Below are positions 17,614 through 26,352 of a DNA stretch of 64,000 nt, piece after piece (the stretch's first letter is position 1; the number at the start of each line of letters is the position of its first letter). A program made the position numbers and the translations under genes. The stretch comes from Bacteroidota bacterium. GTDB lineage: Bacteria > Bacteroidota > Bacteroidia > Sphingobacteriales > Sphingobacteriaceae. Below the pieces are notes generated by a model. That model saw nothing but the letters and a program-made list of their open reading frames with translations, had not been told where the DNA came from and searched no databases. The stretch spans positions 28,642 through 92,641 of the forward strand of contig JABDHD010000003.1 of NCBI GenBank assembly GCA_013285685.1, written 5' to 3'.

Positions 17614-17898
17614 ATGCTGAAAATAGTTGTTCCTTCAAATACGCCGTCAGGTATAACTTTCTCATTGTTTGAGCGTTACGGAATACCGGGACCGACATCG
17701 GGAATTGATGAGGAAATAAATGACGACCTGGTGTTGAAGTTTGAAAATGAAGAAGAGGCCGTAGTTTACGCGCAGCAGCTGCAAAACATGGCCGAAGAAA
17801 TAAATGACAAAACAACTACGCAATATTTGGCGATAAACGATATAATTGTAGCTATAAAAAGCGATGAATTTGTACAGGATTTTACGAGAAATGAATAA
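17614..17898 (+). CDS. Small hypothetical protein, paralogue A
   Basis: A 94-residue protein from the ATG at 17614, which aligns with the paralogue downstream; the track of the frame upstream to 17587 adds nine residues without match. The two proteins share a plan: MLxIxxPxxxPxxxT, a Tyr-rich YGIPGPTSGI (YRLPLPSKGI in the other), an acidic strand LVLKFENEEEAVVYAQQLQNM, and a C-terminal helix with DIIVAIKSDEFVQDF. The ENEEEAVxYAxQLxxM segment is the best conserved. No signal peptide and no known domain are seen, so it is probably cytosolic. The next gene begins 20 bp later. I recognise no function; a small tandem family is the main observation. Confidence 0.72.
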   Translation: MLKIVVPSNTPSGITFSLFERYGIPGPTSGIDEEINDDLVLKFENEEEAVVYAQQLQNMAEEINDKTTTQYLAINDIIVAIKSDEFVQDFTRNE

Positions 17899-17917
17899 AT
17901 GAAAAACTTTTAATATT

Positions 17918-18277
17918 ATGTTACGCATCAATCTACCTCCTACCGGGCCCACCCGTGTCACAACCGATTATTTCAGGAAATACCGCCTGCCGCTGCCTTC
18001 AAAAGGCATTAAAGCCCGGGGCGAAAAAAACACCGAACTGCTGTTTGACAACGAGGATGAGGCCGTAATTTATGCCGACCAGCTGGAAGAAATTGTGAGC
18101 GGTGTAAGCCGCGGATCGCAGTTACGGAGCATGCTGAGGGATATGGTTACCGCCATCCGTAATGATGATTCCATCCGTAATTACCTGGAGTATTCTTCGG
18201 TATATACCTGGGTGAAGAACCGTGTGAGAAACATTCGCATGGCTATTAAGCCGAGCGCTTCGTTCCTGAAAAATTAA
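17918..18277 (+). CDS. Small hypothetical protein, paralogue B
   Basis: A 119-residue protein, homologous along its first 90 residues to the gene just upstream (YRLPLPSKGI, then TELLFDNEDEAVIYADQLEEI, then LRDMVTAIRNDDSIRNYL). It has a basic C-terminal extension of about 25 residues (YTWVKNRVRNIRMAIKPSASF) that the first copy lacks. The basic tail could contact nucleic acid or another acidic partner, but this is only a guess. The two genes almost certainly form one transcript. No known domain is recognised. Confidence 0.72.
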   Translation: MLRINLPPTGPTRVTTDYFRKYRLPLPSKGIKARGEKNTELLFDNEDEAVIYADQLEEIVSGVSRGSQLRSMLRDMVTAIRNDDSIRNYLEYSSVYTWVKNRVRNIRMAIKPSASFLKN

Positions 18278-18684
18278 GTTTGAGGTTAAAGGCGGGGTAA
18301 TACGCCCCTTCAGGTCCTTTGTCCATTTGCGGGTTGGCGCCTCAGGTGCTAATCACAATTTGTGAAAACCTTGGGTTGATTGCTCGGCAATATTATGTTG
18401 GATAGTCATAGTATTGGTTGTGAAACATTATCCCAGACTGACTATACCTGTTTATTTTTTTTTGAATAACTTTAGGGCCCGCACTTAAGCAATAAGCAGT
18501 CACTCAATTAATAACTTTTCCTTTTTATTTTTTAGCATACTTTTAATTAAGTTTTCCGGGTTGATTGCCCGGCAGATCTTTTTTATAGGCGCTAATCTAT
18601 AATGGCTCCGATATTATACGATCTGATTTCAAACAATTTAAGGTTTTAATCCTTTAATCTAAATCTTCACTATGTCAATCAATC
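18278..18684. other. Gene-free region with two near-identical 17-mers
   Basis: The stretch upstream of the phospholipase C-like gene has two direct copies of GGGTTGATTGCYCGGCA, at 18373-18389 and 18558-18574, differing at one base and 185 bp apart. They may be operator sites or repeat remnants. A weak GGCGGGG/CGCCCC stem follows the upstream gene near 18292. No further gene is seen. Confidence 0.45.
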
Positions 18685-20034
18685 ATGCGTATACTTCAAA
18701 TAGGGTTAAAGGGTTTTATCATTGCATTTTTTTTACTACTTAATACGGCCAGGGTGCAGGCCTATTCAGTGCTCACGCATGAAGCGCTGATCGACGCCAG
18801 TTGGGATAAATTCATCAAACCCCTGCTTAAATCAAAATATCCGGGTTCGACTGATGCCCAACTTAAAGAGGCTCATGCCTACGCATATGGCGGCAGTTTA
18901 TTGGCCGATATGGGGTATTATCCGTTCGGCAGTACCTATTTTACCAACCTGGCACATTATGTAAGGAGCGGCGATTTTGTAGAAAACCTGTTAGAAGAGG
19001 CTCAGAATGTTGACGAATATGCTTTTGCAGTTGGCTCCCTTTGTCATTATTTCGCGGATGAATACGGCCATTCTCTTGCCACTAATTTAACCGTGCCCGA
19101 AGTGTATCCCAAAATAGCACAGCGATTTGGCCCCGTGGTTACCTACGATGAAGATCATATCTCGCATAGCCGGGTCGAGCTTTCTTTTGACATACTCGAA
19201 ATAGCCCGCGGCAATTATGCATCAACTACCTATCATGACTTCATTGGATTCCAGGTGTCCAAGCCGCTTTTGGAAAGGGCATTTTTGAAAACATACGGCG
19301 AGGACATTAACGAAGTATTCGGTGACCTGGACCGGTCAATCTCTACCTTCAGGTGGGCTGTTAAAAGCCTGTTCCCGGTAGTCACCCATAGTGCATGGCA
19401 ACTCAAAAAAAATGATATTAAAAAACTGAACCCCAGTATAAATGAGCATAAATTCCATTACAAAATGAAGAATAAGGCTTACTATAAGGAGTTTGGTTCA
19501 TCCCGGGAAAAACCAAAGTTTAAGGAAGTAGTCGTAGCATTCATTATCAAGATCATTCCGAAGATAGGCCCGTTTAAGGCGTTAAAATTTAAAGATGTCG
19601 GTCCCGATGGCGAGAAGAAATTTATCGCCAGCTTCGACACTACGCTCGCCAGGTATGAAACAGCGATCGGACGGCTGCAAAGCGGCCCCATTGTGTTACC
19701 CGATATAGATTATGACACAGGAAAACCCACCGTCCCCGGCGAATACGGACTGTGTGACAAAACTTATGATGATTTGCTCGACAAACTAAGCGGCAATAAG
19801 TATGCCGACTTAACTGCATCGCTCCAACAAAATATTCTCGATTTTTACAACAAGGCCGATACCTCGCAATTCGCCGCAAAATATGGTGCCCAATGGAAAA
19901 AGGTCTCGATAGATCTGCAACAGCTTAAGGCGGCTACCCCGATAAAGTTGGACAGTTTGAAGAATAAAAAAGGCGTGTACTATAAACTTATACAGGAAGC
20001 GCCGGCGCCAGCCGGTGGCAAACCCATTAAGTAA
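18685..20034 (+). CDS. Zinc-dependent phospholipase C-like exported protein
   Basis: A 449-residue protein with a signal peptide (hydrophobic residues 9-22, cleavage near VQA). Its N-terminal half resembles the zinc-dependent phospholipase C / S1-P1 nuclease fold (PF00882 type). Likely metal ligands are His and Asp in VLTHEALID, HAYAYGGSLLADMGYYPFGS, NLAHYVRSGDF, AVGSLCHYFADEYGHSLATN and DEDHISHSRVELSFD. These occur in the order expected for the trinuclear zinc site. The C-terminal half is Lys-rich and has no match I know. It may hydrolyse phospholipids or phosphate esters outside the inner membrane; many proteins of this family in Bacteroidota remain untested. It stands alone, convergent with the ricin-fold protein gene. 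Confidence 0.82.
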   Translation: MRILQIGLKGFIIAFFLLLNTARVQAYSVLTHEALIDASWDKFIKPLLKSKYPGSTDAQLKEAHAYAYGGSLLADMGYYPFGSTYFTNLAHYVRSGDFVENLLEEAQNVDEYAFAVGSLCHYFADEYGHSLATNLTVPEVYPKIAQRFGPVVTYDEDHISHSRVELSFDILEIARGNYASTTYHDFIGFQVSKPLLERAFLKTYGEDINEVFGDLDRSISTFRWAVKSLFPVVTHSAWQLKKNDIKKLNPSINEHKFHYKMKNKAYYKEFGSSREKPKFKEVVVAFIIKIIPKIGPFKALKFKDVGPDGEKKFIASFDTTLARYETAIGRLQSGPIVLPDIDYDTGKPTVPGEYGLCDKTYDDLLDKLSGNKYADLTASLQQNILDFYNKADTSQFAAKYGAQWKKVSIDLQQLKAATPIKLDSLKNKKGVYYKLIQEAPAPAGGKPIK

Positions 20035-20072
20035 AACAGTTGTGTTTTAACATACGCCGCACATTTTATACC

Positions 20073-21023
20073 CTATTGTATTTGCCACGTTGCGCCCGGA
20101 TTAGCGGTGCCTGGCGTGAGCCGTATATTATTCGGTCCCATGCTTAAATACTGGCCGGACTGCACGTTCTTAATATGAAAAACGTTACCGTCTACCGGTT
20201 CGAGCGACCATATCGTACCCGGTGATTGATCGAGCGGCGCCATGGTGATGTAGCCCCTTTCCGTATCGATAAAATTACTCTTCCAACGATTTTTTATTTT
20301 GAAAAAATTCGAACCCGGCACAGGTATTATTTGCCATTGAGCGCTAAACCAGCCATTTTGTATTGGCGAGCAATTGATAACCCCGGTTTGAATATTGATA
20401 AACGTGCTGTAGTTGGCACTTCTTATCTGGTAAAAACTGTCAATATTAAACACAGGTGGTGGTTGGTTTGGCGCCGGATCAGGGGCCCGAACCGGAGGTG
20501 GACCAACCGCTTCTGCAGCCAAAGGCACCAATTGCTGGCTGTTGCCTATATAAAATACCAGCATATTGAGCTGCTCGTTTAGCGGTACGATCATTATCTC
20601 ATCTACGCTGATGGTTTGGCCGGGCATTATGCCATAACCCATTTTCACCAGCGCCCGGTTTTGGTATACATTGTAGGGCGGGGCCTTTATCACTGCATAT
20701 TTACTTGTAAGCCTCGCCCCGGTAGCATTAAGGCAGTTGAATTGTACCAGGTTATCAGCTACACCATTCATTCCGTTGACGCCCGGTCTGAACGGAAGTA
20801 CCCTGGGCCTGTCGGAAACATTTCTTACAAAAAAACTGATAGAATAACGGCTGAAGTCGCCCTTGTCGCCAACTGCTTTTGTTTCAAGCGATTTGATCTT
20901 GTAACCGCAACTGAGCCCCTCTATAACTACAGGCTGCTGGTCGGTTACCGGAAAACCTTGCTGGGCATATCCTTTGCTTATCGTAATAACAGCGCCGATG
21001 AGTAAGATGTATCTCAATTTCAT
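20073..21023 (-). CDS. Secreted protein with C-terminal ricin-type beta-trefoil
   Basis: The 316-residue protein starts with a signal peptide (MKLRYILLIGAVITISKGYA). Residues 25-175 form an unknown beta-rich domain with FPVTDQQPVVIEGLSCGYKI and SISFFVRNVSDRPRVLPF, reminiscent of conserved protein-stability domains in secreted Bacteroidota proteins. A Pro-rich linker (PPPVRAPDPAPNQPPP) leads to residues 195-316, a beta-trefoil-like module: three repeats with the W/F-xIxN core (QWQIIPVPGSNFFKIKNRW, IWSLEPVDGNVFHIKN, ATWQIQ). Ricin-type modules bind sugars, so this may be a surface glycan-binding protein. The same type of module is found in the large amylase of this window. No enzyme domain is visible. 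Confidence 0.72.
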   Translation of the reverse strand: MKLRYILLIGAVITISKGYAQQGFPVTDQQPVVIEGLSCGYKIKSLETKAVGDKGDFSRYSISFFVRNVSDRPRVLPFRPGVNGMNGVADNLVQFNCLNATGARLTSKYAVIKAPPYNVYQNRALVKMGYGIMPGQTISVDEIMIVPLNEQLNMLVFYIGNSQQLVPLAAEAVGPPPVRAPDPAPNQPPPVFNIDSFYQIRSANYSTFINIQTGVINCSPIQNGWFSAQWQIIPVPGSNFFKIKNRWKSNFIDTERGYITMAPLDQSPGTIWSLEPVDGNVFHIKNVQSGQYLSMGPNNIRLTPGTANPGATWQIQ

Positions 21024-21418
21024 GTCTCAGGGTTTTTATTTGTTCGCAATAAAACTTTTAACTTTTGTTTGGAATCAGCTGATTGCAGGTCCCTCAGCGG
21101 GCCAATTTTAAATTCATCCAAGTCAAACCAACGTTTGAGATTTAAATTTAAGGCAGAAACTTTTAAAAGGAAGGCAGTATCAGGCAAAATAGCCATTTTA
21201 TCCTATAAGGATTTGAGGGGAATTTACGCAGGGGAATATTTATTTCATGTGGCGAAAACAAATACCAGGAGGGGCCGGTGAGACTATTGCGGCTGGCCGT
21301 TAGGTTAATAAAAGTGGTAGATACCAACCGGCGCAAAAGCCGAAAAAAGCTTTATTAGTGGTCCAACAAAACAATAAGCACATCCGCTCTGATCTTAATA
21401 AGCGAATTTACCGGCTCA
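21024..21418. other. Gene-free region
   Basis: This spacer lies between two minus-strand genes and probably holds the promoter of the ricin-fold protein gene. I see no repeat or hairpin of note. Short frames in it have no recognisable content. Confidence 0.4.
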
Positions 21419-21892
21419 TCAGTTTTCCAGTTTATCTTTGGCCACCTCCACAACAATAATTACCAAAACTGCAAGGGTTCCTCCTAAAATATGCAACAAT
21501 GAATTGCCAAAATTCTCTTTCACCTTTCTTGTCAAGTCGACACCGTTGTTTTTATATTCAATAATGCGGTCAGCTGAGTCAATATGAAATTTAATATAGG
21601 TATGATGTACGGCGTAAAAGGTGCCTTTTATCGAATCCGGCTTCGGAGAATCAATTTTTTTATTTATTGTGTCTGAACTGTTTTTGTCACTAAGCACCGA
21701 TAAAGTATCCCTGATATAAGACCATTCTTCATAACCGGGATTAATAACCTTTTGATCGGGCTCGCCGAGCTGTTTTAAAAGATCCTGTTTAGTGTGCAGA
21801 TTATCTACCACTTGCTGGCTGTATACAATTTTGCTGCACCCGCTTAATGAAAATAATAGTAGTATATAAAAACCATATATTAATTTTTTCAT
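21419..21892 (-). CDS. BamE/SmpA-like lipoprotein
   Basis: A 157-residue lipoprotein with lipobox FSLSGC (Cys19). The mature N-terminal part has the pattern LHTKQDLLKQLGEPDQKV and EEWSYIRDTL, which resembles the BamE/SmpA fold used by outer-membrane assembly and related lipoproteins (a helix pair with GEPD turn followed by W-Y strand). Residues 75-125 add strands and polar linkers, and the C terminus (about 132-152) is a transmembrane helix. That helix is unusual for a BamE-like lipoprotein, and it would place the protein across or in a membrane at both ends. The BamE-like fold is my reading of a short motif; the cellular role is unproven. Confidence 0.62.
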   Translation of the reverse strand: MKKLIYGFYILLLFSLSGCSKIVYSQQVVDNLHTKQDLLKQLGEPDQKVINPGYEEWSYIRDTLSVLSDKNSSDTINKKIDSPKPDSIKGTFYAVHHTYIKFHIDSADRIIEYKNNGVDLTRKVKENFGNSLLHILGGTLAVLVIIVVEVAKDKLEN

Positions 21893-22097
21893 TTCAAGTG
21901 GTTATTTCCCCAAATCTAATATTTATTAATACACAATACCATATATGATGGAAAATACATACCCGCTGTTTCAAAGAAGCAAACACGTTTTATTGCAAAA
22001 CAGAATCCCTGTGCCGCACGATTTGGTATCGTTCGGGATGCCAATGCCCCTATTTGGCTGGCAAACTAGCAATAAGCAATCTATGTCTTTTTCAAGA

Positions 22098-22877
22098 TCA
22101 CTTCACCCTGACGTAAGTTTCAACCGACTGCTGGTTGCTTTTTGCATCGCTGATTACCTGGGTATATTCATTATCGCTGCTAAATGCAATTTTGATACTG
22201 AATTTATGTTTCAACGCCGAAACATCGCTGGCAATGGTATTTTCTTCAACCAGGTTACTGCCGTTTAGGCTAAAAGAACCATATCCAAAATTATTTTTGA
22301 ATTTATTTGCAGATTTGTCAACCAGGTACCTGCCTGCGAACAGAAAATTTCCACCCTGGAATATCTTGTACTGCGTTACTTCTTTTTTAATCGTATCTTT
22401 TCCATTAACCATAAAGCTTTTACTCATTTTCCACAAGCCGTCCAATTTGGTGGTATCGCCTGACGGCGACCTGCTATAGTTTTCCATCAAATCGTACTTC
22501 ACACCTTTTATGGTGGCAATTGCCGGTATTTTTTGTGTAAAGCCAGTGTCGGTTTTGGTAATGTCGACTTTAAATACCCTGGAGGTATCCAACCGGTAGC
22601 TGCTGTAAAATTCATTTTCTATAACGCGATTACCGGTATCCGGTTTATAATTGCCGACACCAAAACTCACAGCCGAATCTGCCGTCATCCCGGCATAAAT
22701 AAACTGGTGGGCCGTGTATATCTTAATTTGCGTTTTTTTATAAACAGAGTCATTCCCCCCGCCGCTTATCCATTGTTTTTCCAGTTTGTAAACCCCCGTC
22801 ATCGACAAACCTTTATTTTTCTTGCATCCTACGAGCAGGCAGCTTAATAAAGCTGCGCAAAGTAATATCCGTTTCAT
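22098..22877 (-). CDS. Two-domain lipocalin-like lipoprotein
   Basis: A 259-residue lipoprotein with lipobox SCLLVGC (Cys18) followed by KKNKG. The mature part has two similar halves. Each opens with a GxYKLEKxWxSG or GLWKMSKSFMVNGKD strand and continues with QIKIYTAHQFIYAG or QYKIFQGGNFLFAGRY, then a GVGNYK or GYGSFSL turn, and ends with VIENEFYSS or LVEENTIAS. Such repeats match the small lipocalin-like domains (DUF4488/DUF4923-type) common in Bacteroidota lipoproteins. It is probably surface-exposed or periplasmic. No ligand can be inferred. It is the first gene downstream of a long gene-free stretch. Confidence 0.72.
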   Translation of the reverse strand: MKRILLCAALLSCLLVGCKKNKGLSMTGVYKLEKQWISGGGNDSVYKKTQIKIYTAHQFIYAGMTADSAVSFGVGNYKPDTGNRVIENEFYSSYRLDTSRVFKVDITKTDTGFTQKIPAIATIKGVKYDLMENYSRSPSGDTTKLDGLWKMSKSFMVNGKDTIKKEVTQYKIFQGGNFLFAGRYLVDKSANKFKNNFGYGSFSLNGSNLVEENTIASDVSALKHKFSIKIAFSSDNEYTQVISDAKSNQQSVETYVRVK

Positions 22878-23676
22878 ATCAATTAAGTTTATTTTTAAGA
22901 AAATGGAACAATTGGATTTGACAGAATGGTAAAGGGCGGGTTTTGGCTACCTGTCTGTAAAAAATGCACCAAGCAAGGGCAAATAAATGCCCATGGCCTT
23001 AGTTTTCATGACTTTTACACCTTAGGTGAATTGGTATATTAAATTTACGTACAATAAATAATATTACCAATTAATAAAATGGGGAATTATTTACAAACCG
23101 GGCTGAGGCTGCACGGTCTGCCTGGCAGCCTTTCAAATAGCAGCGCCATTTTATCCACGTCTCCGGCTTCCGCAAGTCGTATGAGCACACTATATCTCAG
23201 CCTGACTAGTGTCATGTCACCATCAAAATGACGCTTTGCTTTTACAGCGGACTTTAAGTGCTTTAGCAAACCGGACAAAAAATGAGTTTTTGACTGTTTT
23301 ACAAAGGTTGCCGGGCCGGCATAATGTTATTTAATTTGGTGACAAATTCATGTCAGCGAAATGGGTTAACATACATATTGCGGGCTTTCACTTATTTTCA
23401 TGTTAAATAATTGATTTACAAGTATTTAAAATAGGGTTAACATTGAAATATGTTAAGTTGTGTTAACCCTTTTGTGTGATTATGGATGCGCGTTACCGGG
23501 TATATTCGCACTTGAGCAATCAAGTATTACTACCATCCACAAACAAAGGTAAAATTGAAATTCCGGTTATGATTATGCGATAAAAACGTGTTGACACCAC
23601 ACCAGTTCGTCTGATTATTTGGCTGGCGCCACATAAAGCACTTTCCTTTTTCAAGGCTACAAAAATAATCGTAACA
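22878..23676. other. Long gene-free region with GGGTTAACA inverted repeats
   Basis: About 800 bp without a convincing gene. GGGTTAACA at 23434-23442 is matched by a perfect inverted copy, TGTTAACCC, at 23461-23469; a further direct copy lies at 23363-23371, and TGTTAA occurs again at 23401 and 23451. Such GTTAAC palindromes could be regulator sites or the stem of an RNA hairpin followed by TTTT. A 63-codon frame at 23087-23278 (minus) has no recognisable product. I see no RNA family. Confidence 0.45.
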
Positions 23677-23704
23677 GAAACAGCGGGAAGGCTCCCGCTG
23701 TTTC
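23677..23704 (-). terminator. Strong hairpin terminator of the sus-like operon
   Basis: Perfect 12-bp arms (GAAACAGCGGGA and its complement) with a 4-base loop lie 40 bp beyond the stop of the amylase gene on the minus strand, followed by T-rich sequence. It closes the SusC-to-amylase operon. Confidence 0.85.
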
Positions 23705-23743
23705 GTTTACAAACCAATGTAAAATATATGAATAAGGAAGGTT

Positions 23744-25162
23744 TTAGCTTTTGCTCAATATAATGTATTGGTAGGCCGACATCGGCATTTGCACTGGCAG
23801 CGTTACCGATGCTTTGGTTATGCCGTTTATCCAGGCGGTATTTTGCAGCCCTGCGGGTACGTTGTAAGTTACCGGGCTGCCGGTTGCGTTCACCAGGATC
23901 AGTACATCGTCCGTGCCCGATTTCTTTTCAAAAACGATGACGGACGCATCGTTGTATTGGGTAAGCGTTCCTGTTTTGACGGCCTCATGCGCAGCCCTGA
24001 AGGCTAATATTTGCTTATAGGCCGCCACGATATCGGAATTGGCCGTGTAGTCCACGGGTACATCGGTAAAAAAATTGATGGCGCCGGGATAGCCTACTTC
24101 CTGGCTATCATAGATCATCGGGATGCCGTCCATATAAGCTGCCGTCACAAAGGCGGAGAGTGCGCCTTGTTTGCTTTTATAAATCGTTAAAGTGCTGCCA
24201 TCGCTGCTGGCGTCGTCGTGGTTGGTTATGTACCGCATTTTGGCGCCTGTCGACGGAATCGAGGCTATCTCAGAACTGTTGGTCGTAAATATCGAGCTTG
24301 GCGCCTGTGACCCGCCATAAACGCCTTTCAGCGTGCTGTAATAACTAAACGCATAGTCGATCTGGAAACCTGACGAAATTTCGCTGCTGGTGGTGCCTTC
24401 AGCCAGGTAGATCAGTTTATGGGTGTTAATAGTGCTTAAGGTGTCAAGCGCCTGTGTCCAAAAATCGCTTGGGATATTATCGGCAAAATCGCAGCGATAG
24501 CCATCGATATTAGCCGTGAACACCCAATATTTCATTGCTCTGATCATGGCGGTGCGCATAGCGGTGCTGTTAAAGTTTAAAGCGGCGACATCGGTGTAGT
24601 TGGTTCCCGGCGGAAAAATGATATTGCCGTTTCCGTCCTGCTGGTACCACGATTTATTGGTAATCCAGGTGCTATCCCATGAAGTATCGTTCGCCACCCA
24701 ATCCATAATTACCGCCATCCCCAGGCTATGCGCTTTATCGATATAGCTGCGTAAATCGGTCAAAGTACCAAACTCTGAGTTCACGCCTGTATAATTCTGA
24801 ACACAATAAGGCGACCCGATGCTTTTTAACACCCCGATGGGGTAGGTGGGCATCAGCCATATTACATTTGCGCCCAGCGCTTTTATCGAATCAAGCCGGG
24901 TCATTGCACCTGCTAAGGTGCCTGGTGTGTAAGTGCGCAGGTTTACTTCGTAAATCACCATATCCTTTGTGGCAGGCACACTGGCGTAGGGCGTTCCGTA
25001 TTGTGCAGGGTCATGGTAAATAGGCGTAGTCGTGGTATCCGGGTTGGTTTTTACCGGCGGCGGGTTGGGTGTGCTGTGTTTGCTGCAGCCTGCACAGGCT
25101 AATAGTATAGATAGAAATAAGGTGGTCATTTGTAATATGCTGTTGTTGATTTTCATTTTCAC
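23744..25162 (-). CDS. Alpha-amylase family lipoprotein (GH13, SusG-like)
   Basis: A 472-residue lipoprotein glycoside hydrolase that should degrade starch or maltodextrins at the cell surface. A lipobox (LLACAGC, Cys26) is followed by a Thr/Pro-rich linker. The GH13 barrel shows conserved region I (VIMDWVANDTSWDS), region II GYRCDFADN with nucleophile Asp225, region III YLAEG with acid/base Glu255, and region IV YITNHDD with Asp316. A C-terminal beta-sandwich of about 80 residues follows (VIVFEKKSGTDDVLILVNATG). Region I lacks the usual Asn-His, as does the large amylase of this locus. It is the last gene after SusC, SusD and SusE-like genes, the usual place of a SusG-type enzyme. Confidence 0.93.
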   Translation of the reverse strand: MKMKINNSILQMTTLFLSILLACAGCSKHSTPNPPPVKTNPDTTTTPIYHDPAQYGTPYASVPATKDMVIYEVNLRTYTPGTLAGAMTRLDSIKALGANVIWLMPTYPIGVLKSIGSPYCVQNYTGVNSEFGTLTDLRSYIDKAHSLGMAVIMDWVANDTSWDSTWITNKSWYQQDGNGNIIFPPGTNYTDVAALNFNSTAMRTAMIRAMKYWVFTANIDGYRCDFADNIPSDFWTQALDTLSTINTHKLIYLAEGTTSSEISSGFQIDYAFSYYSTLKGVYGGSQAPSSIFTTNSSEIASIPSTGAKMRYITNHDDASSDGSTLTIYKSKQGALSAFVTAAYMDGIPMIYDSQEVGYPGAINFFTDVPVDYTANSDIVAAYKQILAFRAAHEAVKTGTLTQYNDASVIVFEKKSGTDDVLILVNATGSPVTYNVPAGLQNTAWINGITKASVTLPVQMPMSAYQYIILSKS

Positions 25163-25285
25163 AGATCTCCTGGGTTTTTAATTTTTAATCTATTGCCTGT
25201 TTATTAACGTTTGTGGCAGTAAATTTAGCGTTATCGTTTTAAACAGCCGGCCGGCGTTCAACCGGCCGGTTGTTTTTACTATTGG

Positions 25286-26326
25286 TCAATCCTGCACCAC
25301 CGTATAGTAATATCCCTTTTGTTTTTTCTGAGTCATATCAATTGTTACTGTGTAAGTACCTGCGTTGTTTATAGTAATAGCGCCCGGGTTGTTAAATTGC
25401 AGGGTGCCGGTTAAGGCATTGCTGTCCAGCGGGCCGTAGTTAATGGTCCAGCCATCGTCGGCCCTGAATTTGAGCGCACCGGGTACCAGCGCAATTTTTA
25501 TCGACCATAAACCTGTCGACTGGTCGTAAGTCATTGGGGTGGACGCATTCCAACCCTGCGGCGTAGACGTCCCTATAATCCCAAAGGTACTGATATAAGT
25601 TGCCGAATAGGTAAGGTTAGTAATATCCGCATCCAGCAGGTAAACTCCAGCCGAATTGTACACAATACCGCCGGCATTGCCATTGGTGGTTAAGGTGCCG
25701 TTGCCGCCATCGCCATAATTAATGTGGTTATAATCGGGCGCCGAAGTAAACTTAAAATTGCCGGCAGCGCTAAAGTATACATAACCTTCATAAGTGGTTT
25801 GCGTGACTGACGGAATAGTTGGAGCGGCGCCGGGGTTGTAACCTTCGTACGAACCGGGCAGCCATAGCTGGTTAACCGCCAGCGTGGTTAATGCTACCTT
25901 AACCGGTTTTGAATAAACCGTGTCCTTGCCATAAATAGCCGAAGCGACCCGTATCTCGACGGTCGACAATGCATTGGGCGTTAGGCCAAGCCCGTTCATT
26001 AGTTTCGAGCTTAAACTATTATAGCTCAGCCCGAACGAGGTGGTAGAGGTGAGGCTGGCAAGGGTATAGCTTTTACTGAAGTTTTTACCTGCAGAGTCGG
26101 CCTGGATAATGTAATTGACGACCGCCGCAACGCCGTAATCGGGTTTGGCCCAGGTGATGTTTAATATTTGAGCCGAGTCGGCTATGGTTACATCAACGCT
26201 GGAGCCGTCTGCCGGGTTAGTGAGCATCGGGGCTGTAATATTAGCGCTTACAGTGGTCAAAGGCGCTTTTTTACAGGCATGGAGAAAAGCCGACACTACT
26301 AACAGGATGATAAATATTTTTTTCAT
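25286..26326 (-). CDS. SusE/SusF-like starch-binding lipoprotein
   Basis: A 346-residue lipoprotein (MKKIFIILLVVSAFLHAC, lipidated Cys18). The N-terminal 130 residues match the SusE-type Ig-like domain (APMLTNPADGSSVDV, ILNITWAKPDYG, SSKLMNGLGLTPNALSTVEIRVAS). Two carbohydrate-binding-like modules follow, each of the form QLWLPGSYEGYNPGAAPTI then GNFKFTSAPDY, and STFGIIGTSTPQGWNAS then GALKFRADDGWTINYG, as in SusE and SusF that bind starch with aromatic platforms. It lies 27 bp after SusD and 123 bp before the amylase. It probably binds starch on the cell surface and holds it for hydrolysis and uptake. The second ATG of the frame is used; the first would add two residues. Confidence 0.9.
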   Translation of the reverse strand: MKKIFIILLVVSAFLHACKKAPLTTVSANITAPMLTNPADGSSVDVTIADSAQILNITWAKPDYGVAAVVNYIIQADSAGKNFSKSYTLASLTSTTSFGLSYNSLSSKLMNGLGLTPNALSTVEIRVASAIYGKDTVYSKPVKVALTTLAVNQLWLPGSYEGYNPGAAPTIPSVTQTTYEGYVYFSAAGNFKFTSAPDYNHINYGDGGNGTLTTNGNAGGIVYNSAGVYLLDADITNLTYSATYISTFGIIGTSTPQGWNASTPMTYDQSTGLWSIKIALVPGALKFRADDGWTINYGPLDSNALTGTLQFNNPGAITINNAGTYTVTIDMTQKKQKGYYYTVVQD

Positions 26327-26352
26327 GATCATTTACTTGTTTAAATCGATGA

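Noticed and set aside
23087..23278. Open frame of 63 codons in the long spacer
   Set aside because: No recognisable motif and no neighbour on the strand to support it.
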